From NCBI GenBank assembly GCA_036874045.1, contig CM072339.1:7695501-7759500 (forward strand): 64,000 nucleotides of DNA, in the 5' to 3' direction. The notes under the pieces were generated by a model, which searched no databases, had not been told where the DNA came from, and saw only the letters and a program-made list of their open reading frames with translations. Origin of the DNA: Cymodocea nodosa (Eukaryota; Streptophyta; Magnoliopsida; Alismatales; Cymodoceaceae). This document shows, piece after piece, positions 1-12,279 of this stretch (positions within the stretch are counted from its first letter, which is position 1; each line of letters opens with the position of its first letter). A program made the position numbers and the translations under genes.

Positions 1-170
1 AGCCACAAACCCAACATACATGCCTCGTACTCTGCCATGTTGTTAGAACATGGGAATGTGAGACGTTGTGCAACTAGGGTGAGCCATCCTTGGGGGTCTC
101 GAAGGACTGCTCCCACGCCACAACCCCAATGGTTAACTGCTCCATCAAAGTACATGACGTATGTGTCTTG
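1..170 (-). pseudogene. Second (archaeal-type) RNase H of Tat element, partial
   Basis: The minus strand from about 170 reads through an RNase H start: a YVMYFDGA strand with the first catalytic Asp, GCGVGAVLRDP, then NNMAEYEACMLGL carrying the catalytic Glu. This is the extra RNase H found after the canonical one in Tat-lineage Ty3 elements. It would degrade the RNA strand during reverse transcription. No stop occurs within the visible 170 bases. The rest, and any integrase, lies outside the window. Confidence 0.85.
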
Positions 171-866
171 ATCATCTACAGCTTCTAATCCATCTATTGT
201 GGCTAATACCTATTCGTTTGGAAACTGCTCCTAAACTATGGACTAGTCATGGATTGGCAGTGCTGCTAGATGATCTACTAATGCTTGAGCCTTCATTGAC
301 TTCTAAGATACAAATTCCAAGTCAAACTCAAACAGCAATAGTTGCCACTTCACGCATCAACCAAATAGTGCTAGCTTCTCAAGCAGGTAGCGAAGCGGAT
401 CATGTCGGCTAATTAGTTTGACCGAGTCACTACCATGTAATGCTTCAACTTCTAGACTACTCAGACTAAAGCAAGACAATACCTCTCTATCATCTTGTAC
501 CTCGTCTCATAGTTTGTGAATTTGCGACTCAGATAGTAAATTGCCCTTTCCTTAGTGCTAGTTTCATCATATTGCCTCAAAACTGCACGTACAAATGTAG
601 GCAAGACTGATAAGTACAGGATCAATGGCCTTTCTAGTGTTGGAAGGACCAACACCGATGGCAACACAAGTAACTGCTTGATCCTGTCGAATGCAGCTTG
701 ACATTCATCATTCCACTAAATGGCTGCCTTCTTCCTCAACAGTCTAAAGATAGGCTCACAGGTTGAAGTCAGCCTGGATATAAATCGATTGATGTACTAC
801 AAGCACCCTAGTAGGCTACGAACTTCTTTCTCTGTCCTTGGCGGCGACATCTCCTAGATGGCCTTA
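171..866 (-). pseudogene. Ty3 RNase H and connection region (Tat element)
   Basis: The minus strand carries a degenerate Ty3 RNase H: VRAVLRQYDE, AIYYLSRKFTNYETRY, then KMIERYCLALV between about 667 and 461. A tether segment follows (PLRYLLEKPALFG-like, FEFDLEF, KAQALVDHLAALP) and leads into the second RNase H. Several TAG/TAA stops interrupt it. It lies directly downstream of RT as expected for a gypsy pol polyprotein. Boundaries are approximate because no intact ORF spans it. Confidence 0.75.
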
Positions 867-1813
867 GCTTTGCTAGGGTCAATCTCAATCCCCCTCTAGC
901 TGACCACATGGCCAAGCAACTTGCTAGAGGATACTACAAAGACGCATTTGGTTGGATTCAAGTAGAGCTTGTATTCCCTTAGACGCTCAAATAGCTTGCG
1001 TAAAACTATAAGATGTTGTTGCAATGATCAAGACTTCGCGACGAGGTCGTCTACATACACCTCGATCTCGCGGTGGATCATGTCATGGAATATCATGGTC
1101 ATGGCCCTTTGATAAGTGGCACCTACATTCTTCAAGTCGAACGGCATGACCTGATAGCAATATATGCCCCAAGGAGTGATGAATGCTATTTTTTCCATAT
1201 CCTCCTTAGCCATGTGGATCTGGTTGTAACCTAAGAATCCATCCATGAAAGAAAGAGCTACATGTCCTGCAGCACTGTCTACCAATAAATCGACATGCGG
1301 CAATGGAAAGTCATCCTTAGGGCTAGCCTTGTTGAGGTCTCGGTAGTCCACACACATTCAGACTCTACCATCCTTCTTGGGGACTAGGACGATATTGGCT
1401 AGCCACTCCGGGTATTGCACTTCACGAAGGAAACCAACTTGCAACTATTTGGCTACTTCCTCCTACAACTTCAAGCTCCATTTAGGCTTGATGTGATGTA
1501 ATTTCTGCTTGATTGGTCGCACTGACTTCTGAATGGGGAGGCGATGAACTGCAATCTTGGGGTCTAAACTCAGCATATCACTATAACTCCATGCAAATAT
1601 ATCTAGGAACTCCTGCAGAAGGCGTACCAACTTGCCTCTATATTGCAGACTTAAAAGTGTGCTTATGCGCAAGTTCCTCATGTTGTTTGGGGTGCCAAAG
1701 TTCATGACCTTGGTGGCTTCCTCGGTTGGAAGTTCCCGCTGCTCTGGATCGTGACCTTGGAAGGAATCATCAAGCTCTACTCCTGAATCATCCTCTTCAA
1801 CAACACCTTCCAA
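867..1813 (-). pseudogene. Reverse transcriptase of Tat element
   Basis: The longest open pieces are 1028-1357 (109 codons) and 1463-1813 (116 codons). The first has MCVDYRDLNKASPKDDFPLP, FMDGFLGYNQI, an ATYQRAM segment and the catalytic YVDDLVAKS box, all characteristic of Ty3 RT. The second is the N-terminal tether (LVRLLQEFLDIFAWSY, then HRLPI and RPIKQK). Downstream, reading toward 870, come KCVFVVSSSKLLGHVVS and an EIDPSKAKAI thumb segment with stops. A TGA just before MCVDYRDL stands where relatives have Arg (CGA to TGA). The catalytic aspartates are present but the frame is broken, so it is non-functional. Confidence 0.9.
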
Positions 1814-2242
1814 GTCTGGTTCCTATGTGCTCACTATACTGATAGGAGCGACATTTGTCGATTGAATTCTAACAATTCAATCCTAGGGTTGGGAGGTGTT
1901 GTCAAATGCCCTTGACACTCGCACGATGCTGTCTTGCGAAGGAAACGACATTCTTTGGTTGTAGGAGCTGGTCAAAGTGCAGACCAACTGCTCTAACTAC
2001 TATGACTCAGAGAAGAAGGCTGCTAGTTCTTCATCTAACGAGTAGTGTCGCTGCTCTGCGAGTGGAGGAGGTTGGGTTGCTACTAACTCATGGATTTGAA
2101 TCCTTGTCAGTTGCACTTTTGGAGGGGCAGTTGACTCTACTTCAACTGCCACTTCCTTCCCTGGCCTTCTGGGTATGCAGTCATCTGCATCCTACTCTCC
2201 ACTGTTAGGTCCTATTGAACCTGTTCTAACCTCTGACTACAA

Positions 2243-2953
2243 CTACAGGTCACCTAAAGAGGAAAAGGTGACAGGCTCTAACAAGGTAAAGCAGAGGGAA
2301 GGCTTAAGAGACCCAGGCTGAAAATTGCGACGGGACTCGGAAAGGGCTGCAATAGACTCTAGGGATGTGTTGTAGTCCTCAGCTAGGATGGACACAGTTG
2401 ACCACTTGTGCCATAGTTTCAACATTTTGTGAAGCGTTGAGGGCACAATGAGGTACCTGTGCAGCCAAGGTCTTCCCAAAAGGAGGTTGAAGTTCGCTTG
2501 GATGTCAAGGATGGTGAACACAGCCTCAAATTCCAACTCCCTAATAGAAAAGGGAAGTTGGAGGGAACCCATGGGAGAATGGTGGGCGCCATCGAAGGAT
2601 AACATCCCCTACGTTGTCGGTTGGAAGTCTTTGGCTGTGAAGCCTAACTTCTATGTCGTTTTGAGCGGACAGATGTTAACACCGGCACCATCATCCACCA
2701 TGGCGAGAGGCACCTTGAAATCACCATGTTGCACGGTAATATGCAAGAGCAAGGTATGATCGACACCTACTGGAAAGATGTCCTCCTTTGAGAAGGAGAT
2801 AGTGCCAGGTAAGCCTATCGTAGCCACTATGTTCTCCAACGTAGTCGGAGGGACATCATTAGACACACGGGCTGCCTGGAAGACCCGAATGAAGGCAACT
2901 CGGTGCTCCAACGATGTCTGGATAAGATCCCATATTGAGATATCCGCCCTCAC
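2243..2953 (-). pseudogene. Retropepsin-like protease of Tat element
   Basis: Two overlapping minus-strand frames cover an aspartic protease: VPLAMVDDGAGVNICPLKTT (2651-2953), where DDGAG replaces the usual D-[ST]-G-[AS] active site, and a C-terminal part with FTILDIQANFNLLLGRPWLH (2243-2605), the conserved flap/C-terminal ILLGRPW motif. The two parts lie in different frames, so a frameshift separates them. It would process the Gag-Pol polyprotein. The odd active-site triplet and frameshift indicate loss of function. Confidence 0.75.
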
Positions 2954-3192
2954 CTTCTTGAGCTACTTCGTTGCCTGCTTAGGAGTGGGACAAGGAGGAA
3001 CCTATTGAGGGACCTGACGTCTAGACGTGGACGTCACAATGGTTGTGGCTAAGGGGGGGGAACAGTGGTCATTGTCACAACCCAACCTGAACAGGTGATA
3101 ACACATGCACTCCCCAAGGGCGCAGGACATGGTGGTGTAGCACCACACCTACCTCCACGACCGCGCTCCTTGCCCCTAGCCACAGAAGGTAC

Positions 3193-5525
3193 CTACGCAA
3201 GCAAGATAGACGCCTTGGAATCGACGCTTGTTGCGGTAGCCTTCTTATGCTGAGACTGGTGACGAGGGCAACGTCTCCTAGAGTTGGAACTTGAGGAGAT
3301 ATCTAGTGTCGAGGTCGATGTGTTGGGGGCTAACCAACGCCCTAGCAACACAATCGGCACAAACTCTTGGCTAGAGACAACATAGACACAAGAGTCAAAA
3401 AGAGAGGGGGGAAGTGATAACACCGCAGATTTTGAAATGCTAGTTATCAGGGTGGAGGGATCAAATGGTAGGTCAGATGGAAGGAAATCCACTACCACCA
3501 TGCTACACTGATCTACGCCATCTTCTGGCACCTGCACCACTATCTTCCCTACATCTATCAAGTCCTGGATGGCTATCCGAAGGAGGAAGCACTTGTTTGT
3601 GGCGTGCCCCTTGACCTGATGATAGGCACAATACTTGTTCTGTCGATACCATTTGGGCAATGGATTCAAGAGAGGCCTTGCTATAGTAGTAGGCAGCAAA
3701 GTATTAAGCTTTGGCAGGATAACACTGAGTGGCTCTACTAATGGGGTGAACTTGCTCTTGGGCTTCTACTGTTGTGAGGAAGTGGAGGCCCCATCACCCT
3801 TTGGTTTGGGTTGAGCCCGGGCCTTGATAGCTTTGGCCGCCCGTTGTTGCTTGGACTGTCCTACGGGGGCCACAATCTGGTTAATAGGCGTAGCAAGTGT
3901 CGTGTAACCAGCACGGGACTTGCCTTTGGAGCAGGCATCCTAAGAAGATGAGGCTGTTGAGTCTAACACTAAAGCCGACAATGCTGGAAAGAAGCCACTA
4001 TGCAAGGATTCTTCTATCTATGTCCTTGCCTTTAGAACCTACTTGTAAGTCTCGCAAGTCTGGATACTAAGCAATGCCCCTAGGGTCGATTGGGCATTGC
4101 GGACCAACACCTTGAGACTCTCAGCTTCAGATGGTTGATCCTTGATTTGGGTCGCGAGTGATCTCCAACGACCCATAAATTGATTGAAAGACTTGTTGTT
4201 CCTTTGACGAGTCTAATACAGATCTTCCTTCCTAACTTGCAGATCCTAGTTCCAAGCATACTGCTCCAGGAATGCCTTGGCCAACTAAGGGAATGAGTGG
4301 AACTGTGACATATCCAGGGTGACAAACCACTAGAGAGTAAGTCCTTCGAAGCTCTTCTGGAAAGTCCTCATCAAGAGCTTGTGCTCGGCTTGCAATAGAG
4401 CCATGTCTGTATAGTAGGCCCTCATATGGACAAGAGGACATCTAATACCTGAATACTTCTGGAAGGTTGGCATTTGGAAGCTTGGTGGAAGGATAACCTC
4501 TGGAAAGTGGCAGAGGTCAAAGAACTGCAAGTCAGGCTCTCTACCGCTGCTAGCTGTCTCTAATCGACTTAGTCAATGGAGAACCTATTCTAATATGGAT
4601 TCCACCTGTTGCTGCCATGGAGGTGGAATCTGCTGTTGTGCTGGCTGCTGGATGGTGAATGGCTGACACGCTTACATCACTAAAGCCTGAAACATTCCAT
4701 ACGACTGTTGCTGACAGTACGACTTGTTCTACACACTAACAGTTGGTGGTTGCAACTGTTGGGACTACACTGCTGGCGGCTGCAACACTTGGAAGGAAGG
4801 CTGAGGGAGTGGGTACCTGGGAAACTAAGAGATCGGGGAGACTGAACTCGAACCCACTAAGAAAGGGGTGGCCTAAGACGCCTGGCCCTGCATGTGCCCG
4901 AGGGCATAAGGGATAGATGTGGGGCCCACCACTGGAAGGACGGGCATTGTAGATGACACCCCAAACATAAAAGGTGGTGGAGTGGATAAGCACCCCATCA
5001 CTGACGAAGTTGAGGGAACAGGAGCCTGAGCAGCTTCAGAGAGGAATAAGGACGCCACAAGAGCGGAAGAAGCAAATGGTTGTGGCACCGGGGAGAAGGA
5101 GAAGCTAGGGCTTGAAGGGGTGGGGACCCCACATATGCCAACATATTCTGCGCATGCAAAAGCATGGCAGTGTAGTGCAACATGGGATCCTCCCCTTCAG
5201 GGGCTGAGGTGAAAGCAGGAGTGGTCTGGACAGGGACCGGCTCAATGACAACCAAATGAGGGAGGGAGACCTACGAAGCAAAGGACTCCTGTGGGCGAAT
5301 AGCCCCAATACCCGAGAGGGCGGATGTCATCATCTCTGACAGAAAAGGAGATGATGTAGGAGGACGCGACGAAGTCACTAAGACTGGGAGGAAGGACCTA
5401 GGGACACTCCCAGGACTCAACGTCACAGAAGACAAAGACAGGGGAACCAAATTGGAAGAAACACTCGAACTAGTTGCTGCCATCTGTCTAGTCTTGCTTC
5501 TTGTCTGAATCGAACTCCTTGGCAT
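3193..5525 (-). pseudogene. Gag region of Tat element
   Basis: The minus-strand sequence from the ATG at 5525 starts MPRSSIQTRSKTRQMAATSS and runs through Pro/Ser/Ala-rich text, then a nucleocapsid-side segment at 3193-3699 with KWYRQNKYCAYHQVKGHATNKC, the CxxH...H...C knuckle typical of Tat gag. Intermediate pieces (4080-4530, FHSFPQLAKAFLEQYAWN-like on this strand) fit the Retrotrans_gag core. The frame is broken into at least eight pieces. GC content is higher here than in the neighbouring Athila-like elements, consistent with a different family. Confidence 0.7.
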
Positions 5526-5992
5526 AAACTATTTTCAATCACTAGTTGAGAACCTATGGAAAAAATGAGCTAAACCATTATTCCACAAAAGGGAAGTCCT
5601 CAAATTAGGCTACAGCTGCAAAATGGATTCCATCAAAGAAATGACCTTAAGCTAACTAGATTAGGAATTCGCCCCTAAATGGACGATTTCCCACTTGAGG
5701 GGTAGAGATGGTAGTGGATTACCATCAACATTTAGAGAAAGCTCTACTCTTTCCCTAAATGGGGAGGACAGAATGGGATGCATGAAGCAATCCTGAGTTG
5801 GACATCAGATGCATATGCATTTGGGGCCTAGGTACCTGAGGATTACATACATCCTCAAAGGTTAAGAATCTCCCCATCATCAAGTCACCACGGGCGGGGA
5901 TTAGCCTCTATGGCTATGGAGAGGTAGATCCCATGATGGGTCCTGGTTGAGAAGTTTCATGCAAAAGGGACCTACATGCATGCTTTGAGGCG
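5526..5992 (-). other. Tat element leader, proximal part
   Basis: Noncoding stretch between the gag start and the solo LTR insertion. It holds no ORF worth noting and no tRNA-complementary PBS that I could recognise. It continues after the solo LTR at 7539. Confidence 0.5.
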
Positions 5993-5997
5993 ATAAC
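5993..5997. repeat. Target site duplication ATAAC (left)
   Basis: ATAAC directly precedes the TG that opens the solo LTR; the same five bases follow its CA end at 7534-7538. Confidence 0.85.
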
Positions 5998-7533
5998 TGT
6001 TCAAGCTTTAAGTTTGCCCATTTTTAATGAATTTTATAAGTAATTTTGCATGATATTATATATCTATGGTGGATAAATGATATTAATTATGGGTAATATA
6101 AGTCTTGAAATATAGTGCAATATAGAAATTTAATTAACAAGTGCATCCCCCATTGGATATAATTTTACATGGAACACATTAATTTATTTTGCATGTCCTA
6201 TGTTGGCTAACGTCTCTTGGAGTTCAACTTCCATTAATTGTAGGTAACATACATATGGGAGGAGCTTAATGTAAAAGACCAAAGAAGATGTAAAGAATCA
6301 AAAGTTGGTGGACTAAACTTTAAAGAAGAGGACATGCCAACACCTTATTGGCCCTCCTAGATCTATGGCATCTTATTGGCTTGGTGATAAAACCAAGGTG
6401 TCACATTAAAGAGAGAGAAGACATGCTAACATAAATGCAAGGGGAGAGGAATTTCGTAGGCCACCTTGGTGCTTCCAACGAGAGAAAGAAAGAAGAGAAG
6501 AAAGCTTGGAGGTGAGGCTTATGCTTGCAAGGAGACCATCCATTGATGCTATTCACCATTCCAAGGGCTAAGGAGAAGACATCCAAGCTTGGAGGTGGAG
6601 TTGCTGCCAAGTTCCATTGAATTCAAAGCTCTAGAGAAGAAGATAAGAAGCTCCTAAGGTAGTGACAACTCTTAGAGTTTATTATTTTCTTGTATAGAAG
6701 GAAGAATTGATGAGAAATGGTGGTTAACATCTCAATTATATGTCTTCTTAGCTAGATAGAGTTCAATGAATGTATATGAATGTTTAATTCTTCTTTTCAA
6801 CTTCTAATTTGCATCCTCTATTCATGTGTATTGTTGGGGCCGTTGGTGAGGCTTTCACACGAGTGAATGACACTCACCAATGGTGGCTTGGCGCATTTGA
6901 GAAGAAGGTGTGAATTGAAAGAAGAAGAAAATAAGTGTTGATGTTCATTTGAATGAAGAACCTATCACTTATATCTAGTTGTTAATTTTAATTTCAGTAG
7001 TTAATTGAGTTTGTTATATCTTATATTGATCACATTTTGTCCTAATCAATCTCCAAAAAGAATTTCTAATGCAAGTAGTATAGTATAGTTTAGCTAGATT
7101 AGCAAATAGCATAGTTGCATGCATTTAGTATAAATTAGAATAGAGTAGTATAGTCTATTGAACCTTCTTGTTTTATTTTTCTTTCCTCAATATTGATGCA
7201 TTGATATCACTTCTGAAATCACGTGGAACTTGTGTGCATGTTATAATTGAATGAGTTGATAGATTTACAAGTAAAGAAATTGATTCACATCACCATTTTC
7301 CACTACACATTGCCTTGAAACTACATGATTTGTGAGCTTGTGTTAATTTTGATTATTCTACATTCACATGTCATTAATTTACTGAAGTATACCTAAGAGC
7401 TTGAAGAACAAGTTGAGTAATAGTTGATTAAGTCATAAACACAATCCTTGTGGAAGAATGACCTGTATTTTCCATGTACACCAAAAGAACTATGCACTTG
7501 TAGTAAAGCTTGAGCTAAAAATATAGCTCAACA
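5998..7533 (+). mobile_element. Solo LTR, Ty3/Athila-like family, 1536 bp
   Basis: The segment begins TGTTCAAGC, ends AGCTCAACA and is flanked by perfect ATAAC duplications, so both LTR ends are defined. The last ~80 bases (a 'cttgtggaagaatgacc' box followed by 'ctatgcacttgtag') resemble the conserved 3' end of plant Ty3 LTRs of Athila/Tat type; the family assignment is inference. No internal region is present, so unequal recombination between the two LTRs of a full element left one LTR. It is inserted in the leader of the Tat element and is therefore younger than it. Confidence 0.85.
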
Positions 7534-7538
7534 ATAAC
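7534..7538. repeat. Target site duplication ATAAC (right)
   Basis: Matches 5993-5997 exactly and abuts the CA end of the solo LTR. Confidence 0.85.
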
Positions 7539-8074
7539 AATCCTAAGCTATCTACTCCTGTCACTCACCACGGTGTAACAGGTCTCCATAGCAAGGGAAG
7601 AATGACAAGCAAGTGCCACTCCCAAATCCACTAAGCTTGACTTTGGACCACACCCAAGTCGAACTAGAAATCCAAGAGTCGGGTTTCGACGAATCAGGAT
7701 CCCTTGTAGCTCAATGACAATGGAGTGGTGGTGGCCACAATCAAAGCGTCGACGAATCAAGCGTCCCACCATGACTCACCGACACAAAACCCCAAGTGGG
7801 GGGAGCCGATAGAGGATAAGAACTTCGACGAATTGAGAGCTTAAATCTTTCATCTACTCCTCGAGACTGTATAGGATGGACTCAAAAAGAAGAATGCAAC
7901 ATGCTATAATGCAAATGCAAGGGTGAATTTTATCTTTATATTTTTTAAGCTTTTTAAGATTCAAACAAAACAACAATAAAATCTGGTGAGTCCATCTATC
8001 TTGTTTACCTAGTTGATTAATTATCTTAGTTGATTTTAATTAACTTGGCAAAGAAGAGGCCTGCTAGTGAATTG
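7539..8074 (-). other. Tat element leader, distal part
   Basis: Noncoding sequence continuing the Tat leader past the solo LTR. It contains repeated 'ttcgacgaat' segments (near 7686, 7749 and 7826). A 74-codon minus-strand ORF at 7548-7772 looks fortuitous. The right edge is an abrupt junction with an Athila-type LTR at about 8075. Confidence 0.45.
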
Positions 8075-9308
8075 AGTTGGCGCTTGGTGAAAATGGCTTC
8101 CCTTCCCACGACGCGATCACTCCTCACAGTGGTTGTTAGGCACTATGTTTGGCTCGGAATCAACCCGACATCAAGAAAGTATTCTCACAAACCTCCGATG
8201 GTTGGTGATTATGGTGGTGATGATGATGGTGGTGATGATGATGGTTGGTGTGGAACTTCAGAGAATTGCGACACTAATCCTCCTCTGCACACACTGTCCA
8301 CCCATTGATCACACCCTCTTCTTTCCTTTTATATTTCTTTAGTAGTAACTACTTTTGCTTGAATGGTCGGATGAATTTCCTTCAATCGTATCAACGACAA
8401 TGATTTCTTTCCCTACGCGTTAAGTGCAAACGTGGTTTTTCTCTTCCAACTGTTTATTCCTGCAACCGCTATAGTGGCATATTAGAAAATATATAGTTCG
8501 TGGAGTTACAGATAACTCAACGGACTTTCTTCATTGATTTAACTATAAAACACATGCATAAATTTAACTATCCGATGCTTAGGTGCATTTCAGATACTTA
8601 TAAACTTAACTATTTGATGCTTAGATACATTTCAGATAGTTACAGATAACTCATCGATATATAACTTAAGTAAATCTACTAGATCTCGACACGTGTCAAC
8701 AACAGTTTAATCATAAAATAACATTTTGGAGAGTTACGAAGCTAACTATCCGATGCTCAGATGCATTTCGGATAGTTAGAGATAACTCACCGAAAATCCA
8801 CTTAAGTCACTTTCCTAGAACATGACACGTGTCCTCAACTATTTTATAAATAAAAAGAGATTTCGGAGAGTTACAAAGCTAACTATCCGATGCCCAACTG
8901 CAATTTCGAATAGTTCACTTAAGTCATGCATTATGGTTTCGACACGTGTACTTTAGGAAATAATAAAATATTCTTTTAAAACATTACTGTTCGGCAATTT
9001 AAACATAACTATCCGATACATGTTCAGTCTGGTAAACATAACTGTCCGAAATATGTCTGGTATGTTAAACATAACTTTTTGAAGTATCAGAAAATTTGGA
9101 TACTTAAGAATTTCACAACCTGCAACTTACCGACAGTTCAGAAATGTACTAAATTAACATTAATTCCCCTAAATTAAGCAAATTCTTCAATTAAAGCATA
9201 TAGTAGTGCAATTACAACATAATGGCTTAATTCTCATATGATAAGCTAAATATTATGCAATTAACCATCATTTAACTATTAATAATATGCACTTTTTCAT
9301 TTTAAACA
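8075..9308 (-). mobile_element. Truncated LTR of the Athila-like family (LTR a, type I)
   Basis: From about 8075 ('ggcgcttggtgaaaatggct') to the CA end at 9308 ('tttaaaca') this matches LTRs at 22,000, 37,000, 47,700, 53,500 and 55,300, so the element sense is minus. The distal ~900 bases of the LTR are missing at a clean break with Tat sequence. It carries the longer type I cassette: repeated TAACTATCCG / CGGATAGTTA dyads, CTTAAG and CACGTG boxes (8560-9060). It abuts the gag of the Sirevirus at 9309, so it probably inserted there and later lost its partner sequences. Confidence 0.85.
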
Positions 9309-10685
9309 AATCTCAAGAAAGAATTTCCCATGAAAGAATAGGTTATCAAAGTCTTGAGAAGCCTGAACAAAGATTGGAAAGCTAAGACTACCTCCCTACA
9401 AGATTCAAAGGATATGAGGACTTTCACTCTCGAAGATCTCACTGGCAATCTGTTAGCCTATGAGACTCAACTAAAAGACTGGAAAGAAGAGGAAGCAGAA
9501 ACCTCAAGGAAGGTTGAAAAGAAAAAGGAGCTTGCACTGAAGGCTCAACAACCATTTGAGGAGCATGTTAATGAGTTTCCAGAAGAATTGGCCTGTATTA
9601 TCAGAAAATACAAAAAATTCTGGAAGAAAGGAAAAAGTCATGATAAAGGGAAGCAATCTGCTACAAAATGCTTCAACTGCAACAGATATGGGCATTTTTA
9701 GAGCCAATGCTCATATCAAAAGAAAGATGAAAGAAAGAACTTTGACAAGAAGAAATCTCATGGAAAACAAAAATTTCATCAGAAAAGATTTAATCAAGGA
9801 AAGAAGAAAGAATTCTAAGTTACTTGGGATGATTCTACAGAATTTGAAGTATCTGAAGGTACCAGTACTGATGGTACACAGACTGAGTCTGAGTCTAAAG
9901 AGCTAGCCAATGTTTGTTTTATGGCTAACACTAATGAGGTACATTCTGATTCTAATATAGTTGAAGAAATGATTTCTGATAATGATTCTGATATATCTAA
10001 TATAAATCAAGATGATTATAATGAATTATTGGAAGAACTGAAAAATGTTAGTTTGGAAAATTCTATGTTAAAAAGAAAATTATCAAATAGTAATAAAACT
10101 GCTACTAAGTTAGAAAAGGAAATTACTGCTTTAAAAACTAAAAATTCTACATTAAAGAAAAATAAATTTGTTGCTAATAGTTCTGATATGCATGATAAAA
10201 TTTATGAACTTGAAAAATATAATTCAGAACTTATTAAAGAACTGAAGGATAGATTTTTAGAAAACAAAAGGCTACAAGATGAATTTGAAATATTGAATGA
10301 AAAACTTAAAAATCAGTGTGTAAAAAATTCTAGCTCTAATACTGATATAGAAAAATTAGAACAAGAAATTGGTAGATTAAAATTTAAACTAGGAGCTTTT
10401 ACTAAAGGAGATAAGAAACTGACAAATATTATTAATAGTTATAAAGTATTTGGTGATAGAACTGGTATAGGTTTTAACTATGAACCACCAAAAACATATG
10501 CTTCTGTTAACTTTTCAAACAACTATAAAATGGATTATGGAAATGGCTATTTGAAAACAATTAATAAAGAGAAAGTTATCTATGTGTTAAAAAGAAATAC
10601 TGTTAATCGAAATAACACATGGATTTCAAAACAAAATAGATTTCAAATATTCTCCACTAACAAAAATGGACCCAAGAAAATATAG
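9309..10685 (+). pseudogene. Sirevirus gag, N-terminally truncated
   Basis: The frame opens mid-domain with VLRSLNKDWKAKTT-like text and FTLEDLTGNLLAYE, the UBN2-type capsid region of copia gag. A zinc knuckle follows (CFNCNRYGHF near 9668) with a TAG directly after it (9699) and TAA at 9816. The same frame continues through 9921-10685, a Lys/Glu/Asn-rich coiled coil (ELLEELKNVSLENSMLKRKL and later heptads) as in Sirevirus gag. It ends at TAG 10683 where relatives have Trp. It would form the particle core and package RNA. The N-terminus was removed by the LTR junction at 9308. Confidence 0.88.
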
Positions 10686-11080
10686 GTACCAAAGGATGTG
10701 ATTATGACTGTTCTTGCAGGTCAAAACTAAAAGATCACAATGGGTGATGGACAGTGGTGCTTCAAAGCATATGACTAGAGATAAATCTGTCCTAAAAAAC
10801 CTGAAGATGATTAATGGAGGAAATGTCAGATTTGGTAATGATTAGAAAGGTAAGATTATTGGTATCAGATCTATTTATGTAAATGATAAAATGGTTATAG
10901 ATAATGTCTTATTAGTTGAAAATTTAGAGCATAATTTAATTAGTATTACTCAGTTAGAAGATAAAGGTTATATGGTTTTGTTTAAATCTAAGAAGTACAT
11001 TGTTATTGATGAAAATTCTAATGAAGTTAAATTTACTGCTCATAGAAGAAATGATGTATGTTTTCTAAATTTACCTGATG
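10686..11080 (+). pseudogene. Sirevirus protease
   Basis: A one-base frame change near 10,700 leads into QWVMDSGASKHMTRD at about 10738, with the D-S-G-A active site of copia proteases. ISITQLEDKGYMVLF follows, the conserved link toward integrase. One TAG (about 10844) interrupts the first part; the rest is open from 10891. It would cleave the Gag-Pol precursor. Confidence 0.88.
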
Positions 11081-12279
11081 ATGTTTCTACCACTGATTCC
11101 TGTTTAATTGCTAATAATTTGGACAATGCATGGTTATGGCATCGTAGACTAGGTCATATTCATATGAAGCAGCTAGATAAGTTAGCTAAGAAGAACCTAG
11201 TAGATGGTTTACCCAATTTGAAATTTAAAAAGGATAAAATCTATGATGCATGTGAATTAGGAAAATAGAAGAAGAGTTCTTTTAAATCAGGAAAGAAAAT
11301 TATATCTAGAAGAATTTTGGAATTAATTCACATGGATTTATTTGGCCCTACTAGAACAGAAAGTTTGGGTGGAAAGAAATATGTATTTGTTCTAGTTGAT
11401 GATTTCTCAAGATATACTTGGGTAATATTTCTTAGACATAAGTGTGAAGTATTTGAGGAGTTTAAAATTTTTCTAAATATGATTCAAAATGAAAAGCAAT
11501 TGAAAATTCAGAAAATTAAGAGTGATCATGGAGGAGAATTTGAAAATGAAAATATGGAAAAACTTTGCCAAGATCTAGGAATAGAACATAGATTTGCCTT
11601 TCCTAAAGCCCATTCTCAGAATGGAGTTGTAGAAAGAAAGAATAGATCTCTTCAAGAAATGACTAGAACTATGTTGAATGAAAACAAGGTTGCTTATTAT
11701 TTTTAGGCTAAGGTAGTTAGTACTGCATGTTATATTTTAAATAGAGTAACCGTAAGAAGAGATTTCAATAAGACTCCTTTTGAACTATAGATGGGAAGAA
11801 TTCCTAAAGTTCATTATTTTAAAGCTTTTGGATCTAAATATTTTATTTTGAATACAAAGGTGAATAAAGATAAATTTGAAGCAAAATCTGATGAAGGTAT
11901 ATTTTTGGGATATTCTTCAAGAAGTAAAGCATATAGAATTTATAACAAAATTTCTTTGGCTATTGAAGAATCTATGCATGTAAATTTTGATGAAGAGCCA
12001 AGTAATGCTTCAAAAGAAATTGTTGATACTTTAGATTATGAATGTGATGAATCAAATATTAGAGAATCTAGTACCATGGGTCAACAAAGAAATGATAATT
12101 CTTTGACTCATAAATTTTTGCCTCAACACCCTAAGGAGTTTATTATTGGTGATATTTCTAAAGGTGTGCAAACAAGATCTAGGATTAATGTTTCTAGGTG
12201 TTATGCATTTCTATCTATAATAGAACCTAAAAACATTGATGAGGCATTAAATGATGAATTTTGGATTAGTGCCATGTAG
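11081..12279 (+). pseudogene. Sirevirus integrase
   Basis: The zinc-binding N-terminus is WLWHRRLGHIHMKQLDKL then DACELGK; the first Cys of the HHCC set appears replaced by Tyr. The D,D35E core is visible: HMDLFGPTRTESLGGKKY, IKSDHGGEFENENME and SQNGVVERKNRSLQE (11317-11706). The C-terminal GKI/GF-like part is at 11791-12279 (GSKYFILNT, GIFLGYSSRSKAYRIYN). TAG stops fall at 11266 (Gln in relatives), 11704 (Trp), 11788 (Trp) and 12277 (Gln). It would insert the cDNA into the host chromosome; this copy cannot make it. Confidence 0.92.

Larger units (their letters stand above)
1..8074 (-). mobile_element. Ty3/gypsy Tat-lineage retrotransposon, 5' part, decayed
   Basis: Read on the minus strand the genes come in Ty3 order: gag (5525 to about 3193), protease (about 2953-2243), reverse transcriptase (about 1813-867), RNase H (about 866-171) and a second RNase H running off the window start. 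The dual RNase H is the hallmark of the Tat/Ogre lineage, so the lineage call rests on established knowledge of that clade. The leader (5526-8074) is interrupted by a solo LTR at 5998-7533. Stops and frameshifts break every gene, so this is a dead copy. I could not place its LTR or PBS. The right edge at about 8074 is where similarity to another family's LTR begins. Confidence 0.85.

Noticed and set aside
6401-6610. 69-codon minus-strand ORF in the solo LTR
   Set aside because: Low-complexity translation within an LTR, no homologous motif.
9504-9707. Minus-strand ORF over Sirevirus gag
   Set aside because: Antisense to the zinc-knuckle region; the plus-strand frame carries the recognisable motifs.
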